Part shown: positions 29,830-40,984 of the stretch, in pieces | Layout of the letters: each line of letters starts with the position of its first letter | How positions within the stretch are numbered: position 1 is the first letter of the stretch | NCBI GenBank assembly: GCA_964006375.1 | Contig: OZ023265.1 | Location: 7,295,160-7,359,159 of the forward strand | Reading direction: 5' to 3' | DNA: 64,000 nt | DNA from: Tillus elongatus | Taxonomy: Eukaryota; Arthropoda; Insecta; Coleoptera; Cleridae | Program-made: the position numbers and the translations under genes | The notes under the pieces: generated by a model | Told to the model about the DNA's origin: nothing | What the model saw: only the letters and a program-made list of their open reading frames with translations | The model's database searches: none

Positions 29830-30165
29830 CGTCGGCCTATTTCCGCGACTATGACCAATCACCGACGCCAGGGAGCAGTTTCACCTCACTGACCTGAAAA
29901 TTTTCCGAACTCCTGCCTTTCTTTAAAGAGGGTAGGAATATTTAACGTGCCCAACATCGCATGAACACGGGACCGGCGACTTTACACCCCCTCCGAAGGG
30001 CGGAAGATGCAGACGTTCAACTTGCTCAAATACAATGCCACAATCTCGGTTGATGTTAATTGTACAGTATGTACTGAAAAAGTGAAAGAAGAACCCTGAG
30101 ATCGAACCGAGTACACTTCGGTTCAGAGGCACACGTTCTAACTACTGAACCACCTAAGCTCTTTT
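29830..30165 (-). repeat. tRNA-derived SINE (family D), full copy
   Basis: On the minus strand the 5' head is tRNA-like: ggtggttcagtagttagaac (box A-like), then cggttcgatctcag (box B-like, cf. GGTTCGANTCC). A body follows with cttcggagggggtgtaaag, gttgggcacgttaaa and gtgattggtcatagtcgcg, ending in ccgacgttaaagaaac. Three further copies are at 36590-36785, 49750-50100 and 54755-55020. Polymerase III would transcribe an active copy. Confidence 0.7.
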
Positions 30166-30749
30166 ACACATATGTATAATTTACCCTGTTCCACCTAAAG
30201 TCTGGTCACTATTTTCTGATAATTGTTTCACCGTCCTTGTTCCCAGATAAGTTGAGAGCGATAGATGATTTTCAGTTGTTTTACCCTCGGCAGCACCAAA
30301 CTTTGGTTACCTTGAAGAAAGAGAGGTTCAATAACCTCAAGATTTCTCTTCCTACTAAAGGTAACCATTGTAGACTTTTCAAAACTGACCCTATGGGCTT
30401 CCTTAGCAGTTCACCTTTTTTTTTAGGTGTAAAGCACGTTCAGAGCGCTCTTTAAATTTTATCTGGAAACACTTCTTCGACCGAAAATACCAGATCATCC
30501 ACATGTCCCATGTTCCAAAAAGCAAATCTCTCGTTATTAAGACACCTTGGTAGCTGACCCATAACAAGGCTCTACAACAAAGGCTACAAGACACCATCTA
30601 AAGGGCCTCATCCTGCAATCCGAGCTGCATAGGTTTCTTCCATCAGCGATATAAAACCCACAAACTCACAATGTATCCATTTGCAACAAGTCTCTTCTAA
30701 ACCCAAGTTTCTTGTGACTTTCGTGATTGAAATGAAATATGCATGGGTG
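30166..30749. other. No gene recognised
   Basis: Non-coding sequence. I see no supported frame or repeat. Confidence 0.35.
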
Positions 30750-30975
30750 GTGGTTATAAGTGAATGTTGTGTATTTTGTGTTTGTTTCTGGTGTTTTGTC
30801 TTCGGTTTTGTTGATTTGTGTTTTTGATTTGTTTTACTAGTTTTTCTATTGTTTTTTGTTGTATCCATTTCTTTGTGCTATTTGTATTATGATGTTGTAC
30901 TCCTTTTCTCGTTCGTCGTTATGGAGTGGTACATTTAGCATTCTGTTTATTAAATATCTGTATGCGGCCATTTTG
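30750..30975 (-). mobile_element. Inverted partial copy of PLE family 2
   Basis: On the minus strand this reads AYRYLINRMLNVPLHNDERE and continues to TFTYNHH, mirroring 30988-31190. It then diverges near 30750. With the plus-strand copy it makes a ~190-bp inverted repeat with a spacer of about 40 bp, a smaller version of the palindrome at 207-4667. Confidence 0.65.
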
Positions 30976-30984
30976 TGTGGGTGA

Positions 30985-31915
30985 AGAAGAATGCTAAATG
31001 TACCACTTCATAACGACGAACGAGAAAAGGGGTACAACATCATAATACAAATAGCACAAAGAAATGGATACAACAAGAAAACAATAGAAAAGCTAGTAAA
31101 ACAAATCAAAAACAAACAAATCAACAAAACCGAAAACAAAACACCGGAAACAAACACAACATACACAGCATTCACTTATAACCACCACATCAAAAAAATA
31201 ACACAAACACTCAAACAATATGACTTTAAATTAAGCTACAAAACAAATAACAAAATAATAAACAAAATAAATAAAAAACAAGAACCCACATGAATTAAAC
31301 GAAATATATCAAATAGAATGTAACACATGCAATAAAAAAATAGATAGGAATGACAAAAAATGAATAGAAACAAGATTCAAGGAACATATAACAACATAAG
31401 ATAAAATCCACATACCTAGCTACAAATCAAACGTAGCTACACACATTCACAACACAAAACACCAAAAACCAGACATCACCCAATTACAACTAATGAAACA
31501 TGTTAAAGACCACAAAAAAATGGAAATCTGGGAACAATACTATATTCAACAAACAAACAATAAGAAACAATTAATGCCAGAACAAATCCAAGTACAAACA
31601 TTTAAACAAAACTTAATAAAGGCCATACAAATAGACAAATTATCAAACCACAGTGATCAAGAGAGGAGACCGATGCACACTACATAGTCCGAAGGCACAA
31701 TCAATCAGAGAACAGTAAACCGACCAATAGAAGCTCACGGCGCAGGCGCCACGTACAATCTCAGACGTAGACCACACAGGAGCGATAACAGTCAGTAGCG
31801 TGCTAATGATGAACCGGGGCGGTTCGAAACTGCAGTCTATGCAAACCAATAAAAAAATCACAAACGTACAGCAAACAAATAAAGTTTATATTCAAAAGTG
31901 ATTACAGTGTAGTGC
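30985..31915 (+). mobile_element. Penelope-like element family 2 (5'-truncated)
   Basis: The plus frame 30991-31293 gives MLNVPLHNDEREKGYNIIIQ and AQRNGYNKKTIEKLVKQIKN, the connector after the RT in Penelope elements. Broken frames then give IYQIECNTCNKK, IETRFKEHI, KSNVATHIHNTKHQKP and KMEIWEQYYIQQ. These match the GIY-YIG nuclease layout (x-IYxIxCxxC, RFxEH), with the second YIG degraded. The 3' part (31690-31915) holds a hammerhead-like motif and then abuts (TA)n. The Lys/Asn/Thr-rich composition differs from PLE family 1. Confidence 0.7.
31798..31842 (+). ncRNA. Hammerhead-like motif in PLE family 2
   Basis: CTAATGA (G5 of CUGANGA changed to A), one unpaired T, and a perfect 6-bp stem GAACCG/CGGTTC with a GGG loop. 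Then GAAAC, tetraloop TGCA and GTC. The flanks GCGTG and TATGC can pair as stem I, including two G-U pairs. Everything but G5 fits the hammerhead core. Its place in the 3' region of a Penelope element agrees with the known occurrence of hammerheads in PLE pseudo-LTRs. Confidence 0.55.
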
Positions 31916-31919
31916 AATA

Positions 31920-31920
31920 T

Positions 31921-31998
<78 letters not shown>

Positions 31999-32135
31999 AT
32001 ATTAAAATTGAAACTGACCCCAGGTATGGTTTCTAGTGGTTCTAGATCGCGCTCATTTGAAGAAATTTTTTCAACATTCAAAAGTCGGGATCTTCCCATT
32101 AGTGAATTTTTTCTAAGCAAATTCACTAAAAAGAT
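31920..32135 (+). repeat. (TA)n and right half of TA-core element
   Basis: (TA)n at 31924-31994 is followed by aaaattgaaactgacccc, gcgctcatttgaag and the hairpin attagtgaatttttt/aaattcacta. The left half is absent. PLE family 2 sits there instead. Confidence 0.7.
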
Positions 32136-32729
32136 ATTGAATATTATTGATTTGTTTTAATCAAAATTAAGTTTTGGTATCATTAAATTCTGCTATGTAA
32201 TTATTCATAGAACTGGACTGTGCAAACCCTGCTTCAATTATAGATAAACGTGAGTAAATATTTTCCCGCATGATGATCTGCATTTCGGAAATAAACGGCT
32301 CTTATCGGCGAAAAAGCAAGATATGGTTATAGACTGATCAGTCAGTTAATTATTTTCTGGTTCGTTTAACTTTCAACGTCAAGTTAATCAGTCTTAAAGT
32401 TTCCATTATAGTTGCAAAACTTTTCGTAAGATTTTTATTCGCCGTTTTATTTACAAAAACAAATGATGATTGTACTTTTTTCAACGTCTCGGAATCGCTC
32501 TCACGTTGTAACATGATGTTGCAACATAGAGCTGCCAGTTATTTTTAGATCTTAACCACTATTAATATATATTGCAATCTATTAAATGTCTCTTATCAAT
32601 TGCGGTGGTGTAACGACTCATACTTACCTATCTTTAAAAATATAATTAACTTTATTGGTAAATAAAAGAACATAAATTATTATTACACAATGTTGTACTT
32701 AATTTAAATATTTGCGATATCTTTAATTT

Positions 32730-32763
<34 letters not shown>

Positions 32764-32894
32764 GTTCATTTGCACAACAGTTACATATAAATGCTTATCC
32801 ACAATAAAAATAAAGGATGTAACTACTTAGGTACAAATAAACAATACACTCATTGAAATACTCATATTGAGTATAGGCGCATTTTCTTTTATAT
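32136..32894. other. No gene; (AAT)n at about 32730-32762
   Basis: AT-rich sequence with a short (AAT)n run of about ten units. No coding feature. Confidence 0.5.
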
Positions 32895-32973
32895 TTCAAC
32901 AGCACACGACGAGGGCTTACAGCCTAAATACTATCGTACTGTGGGTGTCGACAAGGAGGAAAGAGGCAACTTG

Positions 32974-34092
32974 TTAATTCTGGACTTGAAGGTTTGGAGG
33001 AGAAGGAAAAACATGTGCCGGCAAGAAATTCCACAACTTGGAAGTCCTCGGGACAAAAGAGCGTACATAACAAGATATTCTATGTCTGGTGACCTGGACA
33101 GTAAAAGGGTGCATTCGCTCTGTTCCCCTGGTAGATCTGTTGGGGGCAGCAGGTGGAGAAACTATGGAAGAAAGCTCCTCTGTGCGGTGCTCGTGCAGAT
33201 CTCTATAAAAGAGAGAGAGGTCACCAACGGCACGTCGGTGGGCAAGGTATGGCAGCTTTTGGGTAAGGGTAGGGTCACCGCTCAGACGTATAGCTCTTTT
33301 CTGAATGGAGTCCAAGATAGCGAGTGTAGAAACGGCAGCAGCACCCCAGATGTGGGAGCAGTATTCGAGGTTTGACGTTATTTGTGAAGTATATAAGGTA
33401 TAGAGATTAGCCGGTGAAAGGTATTTGCGAGCCCGGAAGAGGAAACCTAATTTCTCAGCAGCCGCTTCTACAACTGATGTTACATATTGGTGCCAATTGA
33501 GATTTCGACGCACAGAAATGCCAACACGTGAAAAGCACTCATTACTTTGAATAACTTGGTTGTTCATTGTGATGGGTCTAGGGCTGCTGTATCTCTTATG
33601 AGATATAAAGCAAAACTGAGATTTGGTGGGGTTGAATTGTACAAGATTTATATTTCCCCAGTCAAATATTTTTTGGAGATCTACGAAGACAGAACCCTCC
33701 ATGAGTCTGCGATCCTCATCCAGTTGGGCTAAAGAGACAGGCTTAGAATATTGTAGGTTTGAGTGGAGGGTGCTGTCGTCTGCGTAACTGTGAACTGGGT
33801 TGGATGTGCTAGAGAGGAGGTCATTGATGTGGAGAAGAAACAAAGTATGGGCTAAGGCTGAACCTTGAGGAACTCCCGCATTAATTGGATAGGGTTTAGA
33901 GAAATGGCCATCCATGACAACAGAAATGCTCCGGTTGGACAGGAAATTTGTTGTCCAGGTACAGAGTTTTGGTGGTAGGCCATAGGCCAGAAGTTTATTA
34001 AGCAGCGCTGCGTGCCAGAGCTGGTCGAATGTTTTGGATGTGTCTAGAGCGACAATCTGAGATTCACCGTGTAGTTCCATATACCTTTCCAA
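32974..34092 (-). pseudogene. LINE reverse transcriptase and C-terminus (copy 5)
   Basis: A 372-codon open frame. RT motif A is IVALDTSKTFDQLWHAALLN, motif B AGVPQGSALAHTLFLLHIND and motif C HSYADDSTLHSN with both catalytic Asp residues kept. The downstream C-terminal domain contains NPTKSQFCFISHKR, LEYCSHIWGAAAVSTLAILD, IQKRAIRLSGDPTL and FVPRTSKLWNFLP. It lacks RNase H. The gene is separated from the endonuclease frame by shifts between 34092 and 34340, so it is a relic, though a rather recent one. Confidence 0.85.
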
Positions 34093-34339
34093 GAATGGCT
34101 GACAAAGGAAAGGGGGTCGGCAGTTGATCTGCGCTGACGGAATTCATACTGCCTGCCGTGGATTAGACTGTGTTTTTCAAGAAATTTTAGTAATTTGGTG
34201 TTTATATACTTCCCATTACTTTAGAGACGTCTGAAACGAGAGAAATAGGCCTGTAGTTGCTAGGAAGCGCTTTGGATCCTTTCTTGGGGACGGGTTGTAC
34301 TCGAGCAGTTTTCCAGTTACTAGGGAATATGCCTCTATT

Positions 34340-35845
34340 TTAAGATGCCTGAAACAGGCGAGTCAGGACAGAAGCAAGTTCTGGTGCGCATTTTTTGAGA
34401 ACAATTGCTGGGATCTCGTCAAGGCCAGAGGCTTCCTTGGTATTAAGAGAAGAGAGCATCTTTCGTACCTTTTTAGTTTTGAAAATGATATCCGTCATTT
34501 TATGCGCGACATTGGAGACTGTTGGCGGTTGAACATTTGGAGGTGGGTTGAGAATAGAATTGCCGGCGAAAAACGAGGCAAAAAGTTCAGCCTTGTCCAG
34601 AGCGGTAGAAACAATTTCATTCCCTGAAACAAGAAGTGGGAACATGCTCTTGCAGAAATTACTCTCAATAGATTTAGCAAGAGTCCAGAAGGCTTTGCTG
34701 CCGTTGGAGCTTGAGAGGACTTTGTTTTTGATGTGGTTATTAAACGTGTTTTTTGCCTCAGAAAGAATGCGGACATAGCGGTTTCTTGCGTCGTTAAATG
34801 ATTGACGGTTTCCTTGACTGGGATTGTGTAGAAGCGCTTTGTGAGCGTTTACCTTTTTAAGTCTGGCCTTGTCACAGGACTTAGCGAACCTGGGCTTTTG
34901 AGTGACTGAACGGGGTTTCTGTGTACGTGGAATAAATAATTCCATGGCAGCTTGGATAGTTTCGGTGACGTTTTGTGAGATATCAGAGGGGTCAGGATGA
35001 GAGAAGCAGACAGACGTCCATGGAAATGAGGAAAAGTAATCCCGCATTTCGTCCCAGTTCGCGGAGTTGTTGTGCCAAACGATACGTAGGTGTGATGACT
35101 GTATGACCTCGGGTTGCATTGCGCAGGAAGCAGTGACCATGCCCTGGTCTGAGCGACCAAGGGGGGCGGTGACTGATATATTATAGCATTCAGATTTTGT
35201 AGTAAGAAGGAGATGCAAGGGATTTGAGCTGTGTGTTGGGATGCGAGGAAAGTGAGTAGGTTGCTGAACCATATTGACTAAAGAATTGCTGACTGCAAAG
35301 GCCACTGCTGCTCTCCCTTGTGGATCGGTTTCTGAAGATCCTAGCCATTCCTTCTTATGGACATTGAAGTCACCAATAATAATGACCTCGGAGGAAGGAT
35401 ATTCAGATATCAGATGGTCTGTTGTTTTCAGAAAGGTAGTCGAAGAGCTGGAGCCCTGAGAGAGAGAGAGAGAGAGAGAGAGTTTCATCCAAAGTATGTC
35501 TTTTTTTCCAGCATCTAAATTTAGTAGTGCAGGGTAGAATGCTACGGACGTATGCGCACACGCCTCCATGCAATCTAAAGGAAGTAAGGAGCTCACCCTC
35601 CGAGAAATTAAGGTGATTAGTGGCTGTTTGGCACTGATTTGGGTTTCGGTGAGGAAGAGAAATTGGGACCTATTAGCCTGAAGGAAATGGTGGACGGAGT
35701 TCAGGTTAGAATTCAGACCACATATATTCGAGAAGGATATGTTAAATCTTGATGCCGCTGCCCGCTCTACACCCCTCTCCCGGAGATTCAAATGAAGGGG
35801 TATTTTATCTCGGGAATCTTTTGTACAAGGAGGAGCCATCATCAT
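34340..35845 (-). pseudogene. LINE APE endonuclease and RT N-terminus (copy 5)
   Basis: A 501-codon open frame. The APE endonuclease is visible as FSNICGLNSNLNSVHHFLQ, FLFLTETQIS (the catalytic Glu), VIIIGDFNVHKKEWL, and APLGRSDQGMVT. Other copies have SDHG there, so the catalytic His is Gln here and the nuclease is probably dead. The linker follows (RFAKSCDKARLKKVNAHKAL, KAFWTLAKSIESNF), then EASGLDEIPAIVLKKCAPEL of the RT entry. The frame is lost at about 34340. The RT continues in frame 34092-32974 after several shifts. Confidence 0.85.
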
Positions 35846-36060
35846 TTTTGTTTATAAGGGAAACCGACTCATACACCAGAACCGGAAACGTCCGTTGGGA
35901 CTTCACCGGCCCCTTGATGTAAGGGGTGGTATATCTCGGGCGTGAAAAAAATCCTTTACTATCACGTAAAGAAAAAGTCCACTACCGCCTGCTTGACTCC
36001 GATTAGTCGCCTCGTACGACAGGCAGGAGTTACCTTAGGCCTATTCTTTTAGTTAGTGTC

Positions 36061-36589
36061 CGGACCCACAGGGAATAAGAATACACCAACACTGATGAGA
36101 TAACTGCCAGGAACGAAAAACATAACGAGACAGTAACTCACACAAACAAGAAAAAATTGATAGACCAAAGAAAATGGAACAATATAATGTAAAATACAGA
36201 AGACTACCAAATAACTTAGGGCCAAGATAAAAGTATGCCCTGTGACCCACCGTTTTATTTGCTTTAGGAACAACGTATGACATTTTACCAAATCTTGTAT
36301 CATGGGGGCGACAACTTACCACCAAGGAACGCCTATTTTACAAATTGCAGGAAATTAACCTTTATAAAAATAGCTGCCACGGATCCATAACTCCCGCTTC
36401 CTTGTATAAGCTATCTGATGGATAAGTCATTTCTCTGCCTAACATACACCTCAAAAATCGTTTCTGTATGACCTCCAGCTGATTCAAATCAGAGCTGAAG
36501 ACACCACCCAAACTCACTATACAATTTTTGATGTGAGACCCTTACAAGTGCATGGTGACATTGGTTTTGTTTACATTTTTGCTTAATTA
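36061..36589. other. No gene recognised
   Basis: Overlapping short minus frames at 36049-36325 match nothing I know. No feature is supported. Confidence 0.35.
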
Positions 36590-36785
36590 TGTGCCCTTCG
36601 GAGGGGGCGTAAAGCAGTCGGTACCGTGTCCATGCAATGTTGTGCACGTTAAAGATCCCTACCCGCCTTACAGAAAGGCAGGGGTTCGGCTAAATTTTCG
36701 GATAGTAAGCTGAAACTGCTCCCTGGCGTCGGTGATTGGCCATAGTCGCGGAAATAGAATGACGTTAAAGTAAGAAAAGAACAGT
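36590..36785 (+). repeat. SINE family D, 3' body fragment
   Basis: Carries cttcggagggggcgtaaagc, gttaaagatccctacccgcc, ggcgtcggtgattggccata and ends gacgttaaag. The tRNA-like head is missing. Confidence 0.65.
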
Positions 36786-37019
36786 GGCGGTTGATGCAAG
36801 AACTTAATAAGGCTTTGTGAAACAAATTTCTTCTACATAACCAGAATTAATTTCAGAATATTTGTTTCAAAATCGCCAATTTAGAACTTTCAACTTGCGA
36901 CTTTAACGTTTTAACAAGAAAAAGTACATCTTCAAGGTAATTCTGGTTGTATTTCTTGACTTTTTTCCGCCAAGGAAACTTAATCTTGGTTTGAGATCCC
37001 GACTTTAGACTTTGATAAC

Positions 37020-37300
<281 letters not shown>

Positions 37301-38265
37301 TACATATTTTGTTCTATTTCCTTGTAATGACAATATATATGTTTGTTAAATAAGAAAACAATTGCTTTTTAGGTATAATAATACCTTGAATATCTCATTT
37401 AAGGATACAATAAGGAATTAATAAACGTTCCTTTTTTTCTCTAAATATTCGTAAACGAAGCGAAGATTGTATACATGACCTGAGATATTTTAAAGAGGAA
37501 AAATTAGCTGTTTTTGCGCGAGACATAAACTAATTAGCCAGCTAACGGTACATTTCTTATGTAATGAGACGCCGTGACGTCATTCCGGAGGTAATAATTG
37601 CAGCAAGGGCATCATTAGGATCTCTTGAAGTAAGCTAGCGCTATTTTCTACACTTTGTATACTTAACAGCATTACAAACATGATGTATCAAAAGGGCATA
37701 TTTTATAGAAAACAGCAGCTCCTGATTAGCGGACCTTTCTATTTTCATCAAAATAAAATTGTTGCTTTCATTAAGCAGCTACTTCATTTAAATGAGATTT
37801 GTTGTTATTTTTCTTGAATACGTATTTTTATGGTTCACAAATAAAGATTAAAAGGCTAAATGCCGAAGTAAATGAATTCTTACAAGCAAATTTATTTTAA
37901 ATGATGTTAACAGAGCATCATCTAATAAACTGGTACTCCAATAGCTTTATCACTTCAGAAGTAGACGTAGAAAAAATATAGCTGCCATGTTCTGTTGAAT
38001 AAATATATGGCATTGTCACTTTTCAAACGTATTATAATCTAAGGACAATATAGTATTGTTGTAGACCAAAATTATAAGTGGAAGTTTCACCACCAGCTCC
38101 TTAGCCCCCTGGCTTCAAACAATGTCGTATTCGCTGTATCTTCAAAAGAAATTGCTGATATACTTGCGCGTGTATTTTGTTAAGATTCTCCGCGTGATCC
38201 AGGGGAAAAGAGCCTACTAACTATTCTAGTTGTAAAGTCAAAAATATTGTCCAGACATCGTACTG
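37301..38265. other. No gene recognised
   Basis: AT-rich sequence with no supported frames. Confidence 0.4.
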
Positions 38266-38400
38266 CTAAGCACATCTGAGAAAATTTAGACCTCAAAAAG
38301 GCATTAGGGCACGATGGAGTCCCAGTAATAGCTATTAAAATATCTACACCTGAACTGACTACAATTTTATTTTGCCCATTTTCTACACCTGGTAAGAGGT
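38266..38400 (+). pseudogene. LINE RT entry fragment
   Basis: The plus frame encodes NLDLKKALGHDGVPVIAIKI and TPELTTILFCPFS. This resembles the segment before RT motif 1 in LINEs (LKxxKAxGxDGIPxxxxK...APELxxxL). It is short, and the flanks do not continue it. Confidence 0.45.
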
Positions 38401-38814
38401 ACTTCGGTACGAAGTACAGGGCTACGCGGACCATATTATTATTATTATTATTATTATTACCTTTATTGCTTAAAATCATACAACATGATTATTCAATAAG
38501 TCTAAGGCTTGTGGTGAATATTAAAATAATTTTATATACATAGTTGCATCTAAAACTGCTTGACAACACTCCAAATTCAACAGTGTTAAAATTTTGACAT
38601 TTGAAAAAATTTCTTTTCTCTACCATTTCGGCCTTCTAATGTTTCACCTGATACCTCCATTTACAACTAATACTAATCACTCCATGATACTTTTCCAACT
38701 GCAAACCTTCCTCAACTGCCCATATGTTTGCCGAAATTATAAATTTTGTAGGAGACCAAAAATGACATTTTAATTTGACACACTTCAAATTATTGTCATC
38801 ATACTCAGAGGAAA
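38401..38814. repeat. (ATT)n and unrecognised sequence
   Basis: (ATT)n at about 38434-38459 could be the tail of a minus-strand LINE. The following ~350 bp has no recognised feature. Confidence 0.45.
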
Positions 38815-40420
38815 GGTTACACATTCAGTTTGGGAGCGTATGAAAACAGCACTGAAAGTGGTGGAAAGGTGGACGATTAGCCAAGGGCTCCAAGTGAGCC
38901 CCGAGAAAACCACTGTCATAACATTTACGAGAAGGGGAAAGTGGGAGGTCCACAGAACAGGCACTCTGTATGGTAGAAATATTCCTATGACCAGTTAAAA
39001 TATCTTGGGGTCATTCTGGACTCCAAGCTAACCTGGAATAACCACGTTAAAAAAATACTACGCAAGGCAGTCGTGACCCTAGCCATCACTGGCGGCTATA
39101 TGGACAAACGTGGGTACTGAGGCCTAGTATGGCCCACTGACTGTACGCAAGGGTGGTCAAACCATAGTTAACATACGCGGCACTGGTCTGGTGGCATAAG
39201 GTGATACAATCCAATTCCAAACAAAAACTGGGCAAGATTCAAAGGATGGCTTGCCTAGGCATCACAGGGCCCAAGGCCTCAACCCCAAAAGCAGTCATGG
39301 AGGTATTTCTGGATCTCCCCCCCCCCCTGCACTTATTTATCATGCGGGAGGCTAGGTTAGGACTATACAGACTAGCCTGCAATGATAGACTGAAGGCCAA
39401 TCCAGGCTGCAGGGGACACTGCAAGATTCGGGAGATCGTAAAGGAGCCTATGCTTGAAATGAGGTCAGACTTTGCGAGTCCGCGGATCTACACGGAAAAC
39501 GGGTTTACATTGGTATCTCCCGACCGTGTGGCATGGCGGGGAGAGGCGCCGGGCCTATTACGGGACGCGCTTGTCTGATTTTAGGACGGATCCGGAGGGG
39601 AGCGTGGGACGGGGTCCGGCGTTTATTCGGAAGGACCGAGGGTAAGTCACAGTATTTCGCTCGTGGCTCACGCAACGCCCTTTCCGGCCGAAATGTACGC
39701 AATATTGCGCTGCGTACGAGAGAACAAGAGGAGGGGCTACACCAACAAGCGGATCCTCATAGCCACAGTCAGCCAGGCAGCCCTTAAGGCTCTAAGCAGT
39801 CGACAGGTAAACTCGAGGTCGGTTGGTGAATGCCGAGACGAGATGAGTCACCTGGCTGGGCAGAATGAGGTTACCCGCATCTGGGTACCGGGTCACTCCG
39901 AGGTTAAAGACAATGAAGATGACAGTCTGGCGAAGAGAGGATGAGCAGAACCATTTATGGGACCAGGTCCGGTCCTGGGCGTGAGAAAGAGCACGGCCAG
40001 GGGACCTATTAAGTCCTGGGTCAGAAACCAACATAAGGCGTACTATACAGACTGTCCAGGGCTCAGACATGGGAAATTAGTAATTGGGGAACCCATTTCA
40101 AAGAGAACTGTGAAGCTGCTAAATCTTAGCAGGTGACAGGTCAGGAACATAACAGAGCTCTTGACGGAACACATGGCTGTCAAGAAACGCCTGCGAAAAA
40201 TGGGGCGGTTCGAGGGATCCTGGCATACAGACTCTGCGGCTAGGAGGAGGAATCGGCCCAGCACATCTTGTGCGAGTGTAAAGCTCTGAACCGCAAAAGA
40301 CAACTGATCTACGGTCAGTCTAGACCGGAGACAGAGCAATATAAAACTTCACCCTACCAGCTGCTGTGCAGACTTGTTCAAGATACAGTGATTTTGGAAT
40401 GGGTGAGGTAGAAAAGGCTT
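38815..40420 (+). mobile_element. LINE family 2 fragment with RNase H
   Basis: Plus-strand remnant of the C-terminal half of an RNase H-bearing LINE. Segments in order are VKYLGVILDSKLTWNNHVKK (after the RT), then LGKIQRMACLGITGPKASTP and EARLGLYRL (39201-39578). RNase H pieces follow (AEMYAILRCVREN, RILIATVSQAALKAL, EVTRIWVPGHSEVKDNE, 39663-39944). The tail reads DCPGLRHGKLVIGE and LLNLSR, with a degraded zinc knuckle to about 40420. RNase H motifs retain Glu (AEMYAI) and HSEVKDNE, but its third acidic position reads DDSLAKRG. Frames shift at least three times. LOA/I-type LINEs have this architecture. Confidence 0.75.
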
Positions 40421-40469
40421 AGGGCATGCACAATAAGCTAAAGGATGCGGTGGTTCCGGGGCGGAAATT

Positions 40470-40850
40470 GCCGAAAAAAAGGAGGTACTTCCATCGTCCT
40501 AGAAGTCAGCTAAACTTCAGGCCTAGAAACGGTGACAAATCCGATGTGAAAAACTCAATTCATATTCTATCACTTTTGTCTAAAGTCATGGAAAAAGTAA
40601 TCAATATAGTTTATAAAATACACTACTGTCACTACGGCTTTCGCCAAAACGAATCTACTGGCGATATTCTGATATTGCCACTCATCTTTAGGGTTCTGCT
40701 CTCAAACAACTGAAGGAGATTATGCAATTTGATTAGACACTTCTGAAGCATTCGATCGGTTTGGGAATGAATTGTCGTCGAAACCATGCCTACGGATATC
40801 TGGTTTTCTAAAGAAGCGCTCATTAAGTACACTTAGAGAAGCCATATCGC
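40470..40850 (+). pseudogene. LINE RT fragment (another family)
   Basis: Frame 40426-40713 contains NFRPRNGDKSD, ILSLLSKVMEKVINIVY and YGFRQNESTGDILILPLIFR, then in a shifted frame FDTSEAFDRFGNEL (motif A). It is the RT finger-to-palm part of a LINE. It ends where the hammerhead-like repeat begins. Confidence 0.6.
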
Positions 40851-40869
40851 CACAACACATTTAGAAAAA

Positions 40870-40910
40870 CCTGACCGTCGTTTCACTAACTAATTTTGCG
40901 TCATCAGAGG
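40870..40910 (-). ncRNA. Hammerhead-like motif, intact core, weak stem
   Basis: Minus strand: CCT-CTGATGA, a 16-nt stem-loop region (with mismatches against the GCTAAC/GTTAGT version), GAAAC, tetraloop GACG, GTC, AGG. The catalytic bases and cleavage triplet are canonical. The stem II pairing is degraded. The flanking downstream sequence (tgtgttgtggcgatatggc) matches the other members. Confidence 0.45.
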
Positions 40911-40984
40911 ATGAAACGACTGCCAAGTCTGTGATCTTTGAAGAGTGGTATACACCCGAAGTTTGGGCCTCCCACCGTGTGCTA

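Larger units (their letters stand above)
32895..36050 (-). mobile_element. LINE family 1, copy 5 (most complete)
   Basis: This is a ~3.15-kb copy spanning a possible 5' UTR (cgtacgacaggcaggagtta, as in several insect LINEs, at about 36010), an APE-type endonuclease, RT and a 3' end near 32897. It defines the family found at 11745, 22850, 24351, 27770, 40985 and 45190. Truncation of the others at the 5' side fits target-primed reverse transcription. A (GA)n run interrupts the endonuclease at 35457-35482. No long poly-A was seen at the 3' end. The clade is probably within the CR1/Jockey group. Confidence 0.85.

Noticed and set aside
36088..36125. CTGATGA followed within 20 bases by GAAAA, resembling a hammerhead core
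   Set aside because: The intervening bases do not form a convincing stem, and no GUH triplet or tetraloop follows in place.
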